From positions 10,902,501-10,966,500 of the forward strand of contig JAPNXP010000001.1 in assembly GCA_028753945.1 (NCBI GenBank): 64,000 nucleotides of DNA. Direction: 5' to 3'. Positions 44,496-55,942 of the stretch are shown here, piece by piece. The DNA comes from Hexactinellida sp. DTS-2022 (taxonomy: Eukaryota > Porifera > Hexactinellida). A program made the translations under genes and the position numbers. Below the pieces are notes generated by a model. It was not told the origin of the DNA, did no database searches, and saw nothing but the letters and a program-made list of their open reading frames with translations. Positions within the stretch are counted from its first letter, which is position 1, and every line of letters begins with the position of its first letter.

Positions 44496-47400
44496 ATGAG
44501 TGCGTTTTCTGACTTTGGAGTGACGCCCGAACTGGTGCAGGCCATAGAGGAGATGGATTGGCTGCTGCCGACTGACGTGCAGGCAGAAGCCATCCCTCTC
44601 ATTCTCGGGGGCGGGGATGTGCTGATAGCCGCGGAAACCGGGAGCGGAAAGACGGGCGCGTTCTGTCTGCCAATTCTCCAGATAGTGCAGGAGGCCCTGG
44701 TCAACCAGCTGGAGGGAAAGTCCATCCACACCCCTCAGAAGTGCACCCTGAACTTCTGGGACCGAGACGAGAACATGGCCATCTCGCGGGAGGGCCTCGT
44801 CTGTCAGTCCCGAGACCCGAACTGGCAGGGCTGTCGGGCCACCTGGGGCGTGGTGGAGGAGGGCCGCTACTACTACGAGGCGACAGTTACCGACGAGGGG
44901 CTCTGTCGGATTGGGTGGTCCACACTGGAGGGGAGACTCGAGCTGGGAAAGGACGAATTGGGGTACGGGTTCGGGGGCACCGGCAAGAAGTCCTTCAACT
45001 CTCAGTTCGACACCTACGGGGACAAGTTCGGTAAGAACGACACGCTGGGCTGCTACCTGGACCTGTGCGCCAAGGAGATTAGCTACGCGAAGAACGGGAA
45101 GGACATGGGCATTGCTTTCCGGATAGACAAAGACCTGGTCGGCCGGCCCTTCTTCCCCGCGTGTACCATCAAGAACGCAGAACTCAGTTTCAACTTCGGA
45201 GACAAGGAATTCCAGTCGGACATGCCTGAGGGATACACGGCCCTGAGCAAGAGTAAGCACGTGTCTTCTACATTAACGGAGTTCTCGCAGAAGTCGACTC
45301 AGCCGAAGAGCAAGAAGCGGTCCCCTATCGGGCTCATCCTGGAGCCGTCCCGCGAGCTGGCGCACCAGACCATGGATCAGATAATGCTATTCAAGCGGCA
45401 CATGTCTCACCCCGAGGTCAAGGAGCTGGCCGTTGTGGGCGGGGACTCGGCCAAGGTGCAGATGGAGAAGCTGGGTCAGGGCGTGGACATCGTGTGCGGG
45501 ACCCCGGGCCGACTGGACGACCTGATATCGACAGGAGTGCTCTCTCTGGAGCGGATTCAGTTCCTGGTGCTGGACGAGGCGGACGGGCTGCTCAGCCAGG
45601 GACACGGGGAGGTCATAGACAAGATACACAACATGATCCCTAAGGTTAGCTATGCTACTAATCACCTATGTACTACAATGCTATCCTACTCGAATAATAG
45701 GCTCCTAAGGGGTTTAAAATGATAATAGCGAATCTACATCTAGGTAGGTAACTAGGAAAATCCGTGAATAAATTATCATGCGACACCGCATAAGCACTTG
45801 AAGGGAGTTAGTTGACAGGTTAATGGTCTATAACGTATTTCCTCAAATAGCAATTAGTAGCTCTACTCAAATAATAGCGGAGCCTACTATTACTAATAGC
45901 CTAGGCTACAATTCGAGTAAATACAGTATATATACTATCTCTGTTGTGTGTTCGCTAGATACACTCTAACGGCCAGAGACTGCAGATGATCGTGTGCTCC
46001 GCCACGCTGCACAACTTCGAGGTTAAGAAGTTGGCGCAGCGACTGATGTACTTCCCGACCTGGGTGGACCTGAAGGGACAGGACTCCGTGCCCGAGACAG
46101 TGCACCACGTGGTGTATAGAGTGGACCCGAGGCTGGACACCAGCTGGCACGATATGAAGTCACACATACGGACAGACGGAGTGCACTTCCATGACGACAC
46201 ATATCACGGGGGCACACAGCAGCCCGAGGCTCTCTCAGAAGCAGTCAAGCTCCTCAAAGGTACGCACTCTATTGCACATTGACAGGGATTCAATATTACT
46301 GATTTAGTATTACAGTAGAACCTCGTTAGTACTGTTGTATGAGATTTTTACTCCATTAGATTCTTACTGTACTTTGAAAACAAGGACCATGGACGATTCA
46401 TTGCTATGAAATTCTTACTACCATGAGATTTTTAAACAATTTTTATTCTTTCTCACCTGTAGCTGTATTCTCAAGATCTATTCTAAATATAATTGCGTGT
46501 TAACCACATGAATAATCAATTTATAGAGGATTAACAATAATTTGATTAGAAAAACATATAAAAAGTAGCTACAAATACAAATTGTCTCGAGAAGGAATAT
46601 AGTTACAGCTTACTCAATATAGTTAGTTACAGCTTCCTCACTTCCTATTCAATGATATTAGATTTCGATGCTCTATCTCCAACCAATTTTCTGAGAATTG
46701 TGATTATACATTCAAATGGTTCTACACTTTTTGCTCATAATGCACAGCATCCCGTGAATTAATGCACTACATGCTGTAAAAAAAGCATGCTGTAAAAAAA
46801 GCATGCTGCAAAAAAAGCATGCTGCAAAAAAAGCATGCTGCAAAAAAAGCATGCTGTAAAAAAAGCATGCTGTAAAAAAAGCATGCTGCAAAAAAAGCAT
46901 GCTGTAAAAAAAGCATGCTGTAAAAAAAGCATGCTGTAAAAAAAGCATGCTGCAAAAAAAGCATGCTGTAAAAAAAGCATGCTGTAAAAAAAGCATGCTG
47001 TAAAAAAAGCATGCTGCAAAAAAAGCATGCTGTAAAAAAAGCATGCTGCAAAAAAAGCATGCTGTAAAAAAAGCATGCTGCAAAAAAAGCATGCTGTAAA
47101 AAAAGCATGCTGCAAAAAAAGCAGGGCTTTTCACGAGTCATTTGATTGACTCGAGGACTCGCGAGTCACCACGAGTCATCGAGTCAGACTCGGTGATTCG
47201 AGTCACTGAATTTTGTCACGAGTCAATTGTTGTCACGAGTCAACAGGACTCGCGAATTAGATTATCGATGTGTACCTATGGTAAGAATAAGTATTGGAAA
47301 TTAAATATATACTGTACCTATATGTTCTATTACTAATCTGATTTTGATCAAAATTCGAAAAACCCATGATTATCAAAATATATCATCTGATGGATTGATG

Positions 47401-49713
47401 ACTCACAAGTCTTTGATTCAGACTCGGTGACTCGAGTCACCGAATTTGTCACGAGTAAATTGACTCGGTGACTCGAGTCAGTTGACTCGGTGACTCATGA
47501 AAAGCCCTGAAAAAAAGCATTGCGGGCATATCAGCGATTGGAAGAATCTCATAGCAGTGAATCATCCACGGTCCTTATATTCAAAGTTTAGTGAGAATCT
47601 AATGGTAGTAAAATCTCATACAACAGTACGAACACAGTTATTACGAATTTCAGGATAAGACGAACAAACAGTTGCACAAAATCTGGTCCCCACAATGGCT
47701 ATTCAATGGGTAATACCCCGGTTAATACGAACTCCGAAAAAAGCGAACAAATTTTTAACGTCCGTTGGTGTTCGTATTAACGATGTTCTACTGTATTTGA
47801 TTTTTTTTTCGATTAATATACATCATTGATTTGGATGAACATAATTCAAATTTTATAAAAGTTATTCAATTGCTATTTGGGCAGTGAATATAATTTGTAA
47901 TATTACGACAAAATAACTACGATTGAAAATTTAAAATACCTTTTCCCCATTTCAAATAGTTAAAATCAACATTAAATCAATTGATTTAGATTTAGATTTT
48001 TTATTTAAATCATTGTTTTACTATCCCTACCGGGCATTGACTTCTTAGGTTAATTGAGGAATGGTAATTAATTTAAATCGCATTTATTTATACGTTTGAA
48101 TATTACCAGAATATTAATACGTAGATACATGTATAGTAAACATTAGATTTAACGACTTCGGCTTTTGCGATAAATCGCTAATAACGACTTTTTCTCCTGT
48201 CCAGGGGTCCGTAGGAGTATTTGAACTAATTCGGGCATATCTCATTTAGTGACATATCGGATATAGTGACCCTTTAGCCTACCCAAACGAGTCTCGTTAT
48301 ATCCAATGTTTGCTGTATACAGTAACAGATAACTACAGTGATTATATATATACTTTTGCACAAGTAATTTTACACAATTGACATATATTGACCCAATTAA
48401 TAGAAATTTTGCATTATTCGAAGCGAATATTGAGTGGAAAAATCACTTCATTAACCAGTGACCCATTAAGCGGATTTGACTGTATTTTAATTTATTATTT
48501 ATTATTTATTTGATATACTACAGTAAAACCTCGTTAGTAGGAACAACAGGGGACTGTCAAAACTTGTTCTCCTTATCCGGATTTCGTATTACCCATTATC
48601 ATTTATATTTAAAAGGCTTTGAAGGCAACTGAAATAGTGTTCATATTAACCGTGTTTGTACTGACACTACTATTAATTTCCTGTGAGACTGTTTTTAACT
48701 CATTGAATGGACTTATTCGAGTTTAGACAAAATTAGCTAATTAGTTAATTATCTCCATGTAATATAAGCGGATTGTTTTGTACGCATATCACAAATGATT
48801 TCTATTATGTCTGTAATCTTTCCAAATTTATTGACTTGAATGGGTAATATATAAATAATTATAATTCGCTTTTGATTGATATTCAAATGGTATGTCATAG
48901 CATGCTATGGGTATGTATTTAGGTGCATACATGCTTGTCTATTTATTCCCTTTATTTGCTGCTGTCTGACTAACTCGTGCCACAGGTGAGCTCGTCGTGA
49001 GGGCTATCAAGGAGCTCAAGATGGACCAGGGGTTAATATTCTGTCGCACAAAGCTGGACTGCGATAACATGGAGAGGTTCCTGAACTTCAGAGCCCTCAA
49101 GGTGGAGAAGAACCCCTCTCTCTTCTCCTGTGTGTGTCTGCATGCAGACAGACGTCCGCAGGAGCGAAAGGGCAACCTGGAGTCCTTCAAGACGAACCGC
49201 GTCCGGTTCCTGATCTGCACGGACGTGGCGGCCAGAGGGCTGGACCTGAAGGGGACCCCCTACGTCATCAACCTCATGATGCCGGACGACAAGATGAACT
49301 ACGTGCACCGCATCGGGCGGGTGGGGCGCGCGGAGCGCATGGGCCTCGCGCTTTCCTTCGCCTCCACCGTCCCCGAGAAGGTGTGGTACCACTCGTGTCC
49401 CAGCCGCGGGAAGGGCTGCAACAACACGAGTCTCAAGGAGGAGGGCGGCTGCTGCATCTGGTACGACGAGCAGCAGTGTCTCGGGGACATTGAGGAGCAC
49501 CTGGGCGTCACCATCCCGGAGATAGACGCGTCTCTGCACGTCCCGGAGAACGAGTTCGACGGGAAGGTCTCCTACGGACTGAGGAGGGAGACAGCCGGGT
49601 CCTGCTACCAGGGACACGTCGAGACCGTGCGGCCCTCTCTCGACAAGCTCATGCGTCTCGAGAGGGAGGCGCAGCGGTACTTCCTCAAAGGAAAGTTAGG
49701 CTACAACACTTAG
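44496..49713 (+). CDS. DDX1: ATP-dependent RNA helicase DDX1
   Basis: DEAD-box RNA helicase with a SPRY insert; in animals DDX1 acts in the tRNA ligase complex, RNA 3'-end processing and R-loop handling. Three exons: 44496-45644, 45959-46259 and 48986-49713 (phase 0 then phase 1, all GT..AG), giving 725 residues against about 740 in human. The start is ATG 44496 (MSAFSDFGV), matching the human N-terminus. Walker A AETGSGKT is at residues 46-53. The SPRY domain sits at about residues 85-260, between motifs I and Ia as is usual for DDX1. The DEAD motif is [11 protein letters not shown] near residue 360, with CSATLHN in exon 2 and [13 protein letters not shown] in exon 3. Intron 1 is 314 bp; intron 2 (2726 bp) carries a nest of transposons. 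The next gene starts 166 bp downstream. Confidence 0.97.
46771..47123. repeat. 16-bp minisatellite, GCATGCTG(T/C)AAAAAAA, 22 units
   Basis: Twenty-two head-to-tail 16-bp units, each with the palindrome GCATGC and a run of seven A. Only one position varies, T or C after GCTG, in the order T T C C C T T C T T T C T T T C T C T C T C. One further unit start lies beyond the hAT insertion (AAAAAAAGCATTG at 47510). Because 16 is not a multiple of three and no stop arises, all three minus-strand frames stay open, which is an artefact and not a protein. Confidence 0.95.
47122..47509. mobile_element. hAT-type MITE with GACTCG subterminal repeats
   Basis: Ends CAGGGCTTTTCACGAGTCA and TGACTCATGAAAAGCCCTG are inverted. 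The 8-bp duplication AAAAAAAG (47114-47121 and 47510-47517) comes from the minisatellite, so the element inserted into that array. Both sides are packed with GACTCG/CGAGTC hexamers, which look like transposase binding sites. Confidence 0.93.
48134..48315. mobile_element. TA-flanked MITE, (C/T)AGTAAACATT family
   Basis: Ends TAGTAAACATTAGATTTAACG and ATATCCAATGTTTGCTG are imperfectly inverted and TA-flanked. A better preserved copy is at 62349-62518. Lies in DDX1 intron 2. Noncoding. Confidence 0.7.
48524..48665. mobile_element. CAGTAAAACCTCGTTAG family fragment
   Basis: Starts CAGTAAAACCTCGTTAGTAGGAAC after TA and includes GTTCATATTAACCGTGTTTGTACT, shared with the right part of the family near 57040. 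The right end is lost. Lies in DDX1 intron 2. Confidence 0.6.
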
Positions 49714-49879
49714 TGATACTAGTTATACACTCAATTGTTGGATTGGTAGGTATGCAATCAATTTCCTTTCAGAACCACTTGGAATTTGTTGTTATTTGCA
49801 ATATGGGAACTAGCAAGCTACACTTACCCGTATTACACTGCAAGAGTCTCAACAGTGCTATTATAATACCCTAGCTAGC

Positions 49880-52800
49880 ATGGCAGACATCCTGTGTCGC
49901 TGGGTTAACCAGGAGATAGAGCCGGAGCCGCACCTGGAGGCCGCCAGTCTCGCGCACCAGCTCAGCAACGGGTATCCCTACGGACTCATTCTGTCCAGGT
50001 ACGGGCTGCAGGAGGACTTCGCCAGCTTCCACAGGGGGCACTCCTCCGAAGCTAAACTGAACAACTTCACGCTCCTGGAGCCCGCGCTCCGTCTGCTGGG
50101 TATCCACCTGAAGCCGCAGGCCGTGAGCGAGATAGTTAACCAGAAGGGACACGCGGCCGTGCAGCTGCTCTACCGACTGTTCGTGTCTCTGGGCAGCTCT
50201 CGCAGCGACCTCAAGCGGAGCCTGCTGCAGGTGAGTGCGTGACGTCACGGGGTGAGTTTATATCTGCCGCAGGGACAGAGGGGGCAGCTGGGCAGCGCGG
50301 AGGGCCAGTGGTACCGGGACCGGCTCCGGCAACAGACCCTCCGACAGTCCGACCTGGACTTCGAGGCGCTGGTGCTCCGCTACGAGCAGAAGCGGAGTCT
50401 CAAGGAGCGGGGGCTGAGGGAGCGGGACGCACAGCTGGAGCGCGAGGGGGTGCTGGCCAGACAGAGGAAGATAGCCGAACAGCTGGGAGAGGGGAGACTG
50501 AAGCGGGAGAGACAGGCTCAGCTGTTCCGGAGCATGAGACTCAGTCCCCTCAAGACTGCCCCCAGTCCCGCCTCCCTGGAGTCTGGGAGACCCAACAGGA
50601 GACAGCGGTATGTCAGGCATTCCTATCCTCCTCTTAGGTCGCTAGGATTACTGTTGTATGCTTAGGTCTCTGACTGCTAAGCAGAACAAGCGGAGAGAAG
50701 CGAGAGAGGTCTCGGATCAGCTGGAGGAGTTCGAGAGGAGACAGCTGCTGCATCTGACCCCGCACTCCGACCTGCCGCCCCTCTCCCAGCCGGCCCCCCT
50801 CTCCCCCCTCTCCGGGTCCGTGACAGCTGTAGAGAGCGAGGGCTCTCTCGACTCCTCCATTCCATACTCCGAGACTGGTAGTCTAGCGGAGCCCGACAAC
50901 AGGTAGGGCCGATTGGCACTCTCAATGTTTCATACAGGATTTGCATACACGGGAGGCAATCTGGGATATGTATGTTCTTAAGGGGGGGCATAAATTAAAC
51001 TTCGTAGTGTAAGTGGTTTTTCTAGGGGAGGGGGGGGCACTTGAAGAAGCAGGGGGAAAATTCCCCCCTACAACCCCCTGTATAAACCCTGACTCTCTAC
51101 CGTAGTGATACCCGGGGTGTGTAGGTATGTGGCTCGTCTGCAGGCGGGCGGGCTGCGGCGCAGAGAGCTGGCGCAAATGCGGGCCTCGCGGAGACGGCGG
51201 ATCCTGGCGGAGCAGCTGCGGGGCGAGGAGGCCCGCGCGGAGGAGCAGAAGGAGGAGCTGCTGGTGAAGCGACTGATGCGGCAGAGCCAGCAGGAGCAGC
51301 GGGCCGCCACGCAGCTGCTGCAGGTTAAGCAGAACAAGGAGGTCATCCGGGAGAATAGGGCTAACAAGCAGAAACAGCTGGAAGAGGAGAGGCGGAGACA
51401 GTTCAGCGAAGCTCTGGACAGAGAGGCGCAGCTGGCGGAGGCTGATAAGGCCCTGTATGCGGAGCAGGTACGTATACTCTATATGCTGATTTACTAACGA
51501 GGTTCTACTATATTATTTGCTGCTTTATACGTAAATGCTGGAGCAGGCTTCTTAAAATATACAGTAGAACAGGGTTTTTTTTAAGGCCGATCTTGGTGTA
51601 AAATTTGCACCAAGATTTTTTGGAGTTCACCACGATTCGGGTCGGCAGCGGCCTCTGCAGTGTTGAGTTACACCAAGGCCGCGTGAGTTGTATCAAGGTC
51701 TCAACCTTAAAATAAAACCTGCAGTAGAACCTCGTTAGTACGGTTAATACGTACTCCGGGTAAGACGAACAGATTTGCAACGTCCGTTGGTGTTCGTATT
51801 TACTTATTGAGATAACTGGAATTGCATGGTATTGAGTGAATGACTGAAGTATATACAGTCAACATCCGGTAACTCGAACCCTCAGGGGAATTAAAAATCC
51901 GTTCGAGATAACGAATGTTCGAGTTAACGGGCATTCGAGTTACCGGATGTTGACTGTACTACCAAACTAAGGAGACTTGTATAACATCGATTATCGGTTG
52001 ACTCCCGTTTAGATAAAACAGCAGCAGGAGCTGCACCGGGAGCTGCGGCGCCAGCAGGAGAAGAAGAGCGCAGAGAAGAGTCGGGCGTCCTGTCGGGAGA
52101 TAGCGCTTCTGTTTGCCGACCTCGCTTGCAAGATTGCTCAGTACCACGAGATGACGGACCGACAAATACCGAGTAAAGTGCTGGTGGGATGGAAGTCCCT
52201 GCTCCTGGCGGGCTACTCCCCGTTCCAGAACGAAACCGAGGAGGACTACCCCCCTCTCTCCGCGGCCCCTGCTCCCGACCCGGAGCAGCGCGCGCTGCTG
52301 GACGAGCAGGACTTCCTCTCGTACCTCTACTGGCGCGAGGAGTGGAGCCGCTCCGAGGAGGGCTCTCCTCTCAGCACCCCCTTCAACCTCATCCTGCGAC
52401 ACATCGTGTCCAGACTCTACGCGGCCGCCTTCCCGCCCCCGGCCCCGCCCACGCCTCCCGAGCTGCCCGCGTTCCAGTTCACCGGCTGCGTCCTGGGTCC
52501 GCCCTTCTCCGGCAAGTCCTCCGTCCTCAGCGCCCTCTCCCAGCGCACCGGCGTCCTGGTGCTGGACCTGGTGCGCCTGGTGCACGAGGCCATCCAGGCG
52601 CACAAGAGCAACGAGCTGGAGGAGCTCAGGACCGAGAAGTCCCCTGTCCCCCTCGAGACGGCACCCCAATCAGTCCAGGAGAGACCCGACAAGCTCAAGA
52701 GCATGAGCAGTAAGAAGAAGCTCCTGAAGGGCGCTAGCACCGGCGGCATATCTCTCCGGAGCGGATCCTCTCGCAGCGCCAAGAAGGAGGAGGAGCCCGC

Positions 52801-55800
52801 TGTCAGCACACTCACCCCCAGCATGGAGGAGGCCCCCTCTCCCGACCCGAGCACCCCCCAGTGGGTCCCCTCTCCCCGGGCGCTGCTGGGCAGACACGCC
52901 TCCGACCTGCTCAAGCGAGGAGACAGCCTAGAGGACCAGCTGTTGGTGGACATCCTGCTACAGCAGATTCGCGCGCTCCCGGAAGGCTGTTCCTGGATAA
53001 TCGATGGGTTCCCTAAAACCCTGGTCCAAGCGCAGCTGCTGGAGAGACAGCTCTCCGGTTACGAGCCCCCCTCTAACCCCCCCAAGCTGCGCACCTCCCG
53101 CGAGGCCCGGGAGTGGGGCGGACAGAGGCTGTCCATCCTGGCGCAGGGGCTGGAGCACGAGCAGCACGTGGCAGCGCCGCGCAGCTACCTGCAGAGCGTA
53201 GTATTCCTGAACCTGTCAGACAAGCTGGCCATCAGACGGGGCCTGGGGCAGCAGGTTAACAAGAGGACCAAGGACAAGTTCCACATCGAGTTCAGTCCCG
53301 CTCCCTCCAGTGTTAAGCAGGCTGAGCTGTCGCGCGTCAGCTGCAACCGACTGGACATGCTGCAGTACATGCTGGCGAACTACGCGGAGAGCGCGCCCTA
53401 TCTCGAGGAGTGGTTTAGGCGATTCGGCAACGCCAAGTTCCTCGAGGGAGCTAACACGATCCAGAACCTAACTCAGAAGGTTGAGGACATTCTCTTCTCT
53501 ACTTCTCTGCTGCCCGCGCCGCTGCAGGCTGCCCCCAGTCCCGAGGCCCCGGAGCCCGCTGAGGAGCCGGAGAGAGAGGCGGAGTCAGCTGTGCGGCCGG
53601 GGCAGCCTGGGTGGGAGTACTGCGATAGAGCTATTCCTAGCGAGGTAACTCTGTTCCTGGCTAGCCTGTGGGAGGCCACGGAGCACTACTACATCACTGC
53701 GTGCAAGGAGTCCTTCTCTTCTCTGCGGCAGTCGCAGCACATAGACTGCAAGTACATCTTCCAGACGCGGGAGGAGTTCCGCGAGTACCTGAAGCGGCCC
53801 GACCAGAAACAGGTGATCGTATCTCAGTTCCAGCGGAAGTACAACGAGCTGCCAGCCGACCTCCGCGCGGACAGAGAGGTGAAGGCTGAGTTCCATCAGC
53901 GCGTGGAGGACCTCAAGAAGAACCACCTCTGGGACATCAGCGACAAGCGGAAGCACAACGCAGAGCTGGAGCTCGCGCACATCAAGGACAACAATTGGTT
54001 GGAGGACAACACCGGCTACCTGACCAACCTGTTCATCTCTCTGCTGCAGACCGAGCTCAGCAGGTGCCAGGACACTCTGAGGCTCATACACGACTACTAC
54101 GAGCTGATGCGGGGCCGCCCCCTCTCGGATCTGCCAGCGCAGATAGTGGTCCCTCTGCTGGAGCTGCCGGACGCACAGGCGGTGCTGGAGTCCATAAGCG
54201 GGACTTCCATCGTCCCGGTAGAGTCTGAGGGGGCAGAGGGGGCAGAGGAGGGGAGAGCTGTGCAGAGACCCCCTCTCATGCCGCGATACGAGTACAAGGG
54301 CGAGCTACTGCCTTCCAGAGAAGACAAGGGGAAGAAAAAGCTGGACAAGAAAACTTCAGAAAAGTCGTTTGTCGCAGACGTGCTAGAGCTGGAGTCCTCG
54401 GACCCAGACGAGCAGCAGCTCCTGCAGGCCTACTGTCTGACGCACAACAACGTGAACAACCTCTGCTACGGGGAGTACGTCATGCGCGAGGAGGTGGAGC
54501 AGGAGCGGTTAGAAAGGGACAGGAAGGAAGGGGACGATAAGAGCAAGATGGGGAAAGCGACCCCCGCCAAGAAGGGGGGCAAGGCGCCCGGGACCCCAGT
54601 GGGGAAGAAGGGCGGCGGCAAGCAGGCCGAGCTGACTCCGGAGCCAGTCGCCTCCGACACACAGATACTCCCCGAGGTGGCGAGGGCGAGGAGGGATGAG
54701 GACCATCTGCTGGACGAGTTCATGGAGGCAGTCAAGCTGGAAGAGAGCTATTCCAAGTATAGAATGGAACAGCTGAAGAACAAGGGCATTGCCATGATCC
54801 GGGAACTGAAGTCTAAAGTGACCAGTCTGTATGGAGACATGGAGGAGTGGATCGGCCACAGATTCAAGGAGGAGATGGCTAGCATCAACGACCTCTCCCA
54901 GTACATACACCAGGCTATTGAAAACGAGATAAAGATAAAGCCAGTCCTCAACTTGAGCGGGACTCAGTTCCTTATAGAGTCCTCTATGGTGACCTACCAG
55001 GAGTCCCCCAGGCCTCGTCCCTCCACGCCCCCTGAGGACAGCATGAGTGGGGCCCTCACCGTGCTGCAGCTGGAGGCGCTGGTCACCTCGCTATCCCTCT
55101 CTGCCCCTCTCGGGGTCATCAGCATTCAGGAGTTCATGCAGTTCCTCTCCGACAACGCCTCCAAGTCCAACCCGATGCCCGACTTCTCCTCCGATCAGCT
55201 GCTCGCAGTCCTCACGCAGATATCCTGGGACGGACACTACGTTAACTGGAAGAACTTCATCGTCAGCCTAGCGCGCCCGTACCCCGCCCCCTCACTGGAC
55301 ACCCTCGCGGACACCCTGAGTCGCTTCCGAGACAGGTTCCCGTCGGGGCGAGTGGACCGAGAGGAGTACCTCTCCGAGGACATCTGGTTCCAGTCCCGCC
55401 CGAGAGATCCGGCCGAGTACGAAGACCCGGAGGCTCAGCTCAGGTTCGACAGGAACTTTACGATGCGGAGTCTGTTCTTCGACATATTCGCAGACCCCAA
55501 CACGGACCTGCTGGACTACGAGGACATGCTGCTGTACTTCTGTGCCGAGGCCTCTCCCAACACGGGTCTGCTGACCGCTATGAGTCTCCTCAAAGGCACA
55601 GATGTCCCCGTGCCAGAAGAGGCCACCCCCGAGCTGCTCTCAGCCATTGCATTCTCCCAAGAAGAGCTATTCAAGCTGTTCTACTATAACCAGTGCGACA
55701 CCACGCAGTCAGAAATGTCCTTATTTACTACCCCAATCAATATAGAGGAGGTGTTCTCGAGCCTAGACCCCGTGGGGGTTAACGAGCTCACCTACGCACA

Positions 55801-55942
55801 GCTGCTCTCATACCCTGTCTTCACAGAGATCATACACTCTAACACTCTGTACTATATGTTTGATCCCGCTACGACGATATTCAACTTTACCACTGCTCAG
55901 CACTCCGAGACTAGTTTAATGTCTGAGCAGCCACTCAACTGA
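49880..55942 (+). CDS. SPEF2: Sperm flagellar protein 2 homologue
   Basis: Axonemal protein of the central-pair apparatus, needed for motile cilia and sperm tails. Five exons: 49880-50230, 50273-50607, 50666-50902, 51125-51467 and 52013-55942, all GT..AG with consistent phases, giving 1731 residues (human about 1820). Exon 1 codes the N-terminal CH-like domain (MADILCRWVNQEI to LLYRLFVSL). Exons 2-4 code a long charged coiled coil including LMRQSQQEQRA and EALDREAQLAEA. Exon 5, one open exon of 1310 codons, begins with more coil, then an adenylate-kinase-like domain with P-loop GPPFSGKSS (about residue 584) and SWIIDGFPKTLVQA (about residue 750), and further helical and EF-hand-like regions. 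Intron 1 is only 42 bp. Intron 4 (545 bp) holds two or three miniature elements. Confidence 0.96.
51562..51806. mobile_element. CAGTAGAACCTCGTTAG family MITE, split, in SPEF2 intron 4
   Basis: CAGTAGAA at 51562 is interrupted by a hAT-type insertion and resumes at 51722 as CAGTAGAACCTCGTTAGTACGGTTAATACGTACTCCGGG. The right end is worn (GTTCGTATTTACTTATTGAG). TA precedes the left end. Confidence 0.7.
51570..51721. mobile_element. hAT-type MITE inside the CAGTAGAACC element
   Basis: Ends CAGGGTTTTTTTTAAGG and CCTTAAAATAAAACCTG are inverted and flanked by a perfect 8-bp duplication CAGTAGAA (51562-51569 and 51722-51729), which is the start of the host MITE. Noncoding. Confidence 0.88.
51856..51956. 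mobile_element. Palindromic MITE, CAGTCAACATCCGG family, copy 2
   Basis: The perfect inverted ends CAGTCAACATCCGGTAACTC and GAGTTACCGGATGTTGACTG are flanked by TA. Lies 56 bp before SPEF2 exon 5. Confidence 0.9.

Larger units (their letters stand above)
46332..47626. mobile_element. TA-flanked element, CTGTTGTATGAGATTTT ends, nested
   Basis: Ends CTGTTGTATGAGATTTTTAC and GTAAAATCTCATACAACAG are inverted, with TA duplicates at 46330-46331 and 47627-47628. The arms stay similar for about 100 bp (TTAGATTCTTACT, GGACCATGGA). The centre contains AT-rich sequence and the 16-bp minisatellite. No transposase is left. Confidence 0.85.
46313..47793. mobile_element. TA-flanked MITE, CAGTAGAACCTCGTTA family, split by a nested insertion
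   Basis: Ends CAGTAGAACCTCGTTA and TAACGATGTTCTACTG are inverted and flanked by TA (46311-46312, 47794-47795). The element itself is only about 185 bp; the rest is a later insertion at 46332-47626. The pieces rejoin at the duplicated TA as ..CTCGTTAGTA/CGAACACAG.. . It lies in DDX1 intron 2. Confidence 0.85.

Noticed and set aside
44484-45260. Long minus-strand open frame opposite DDX1 exon 1, and similar ones opposite SPEF2 and kinesin
   Set aside because: These are shadows of GC-rich coding sequence; the plus-strand proteins match known families along their whole length.
46712-47141. Three long overlapping minus-strand frames with repeated [13 protein letters not shown] protein
   Set aside because: They come only from the 16-bp minisatellite, whose unit has no stop in any frame; the region lies in a DDX1 intron.
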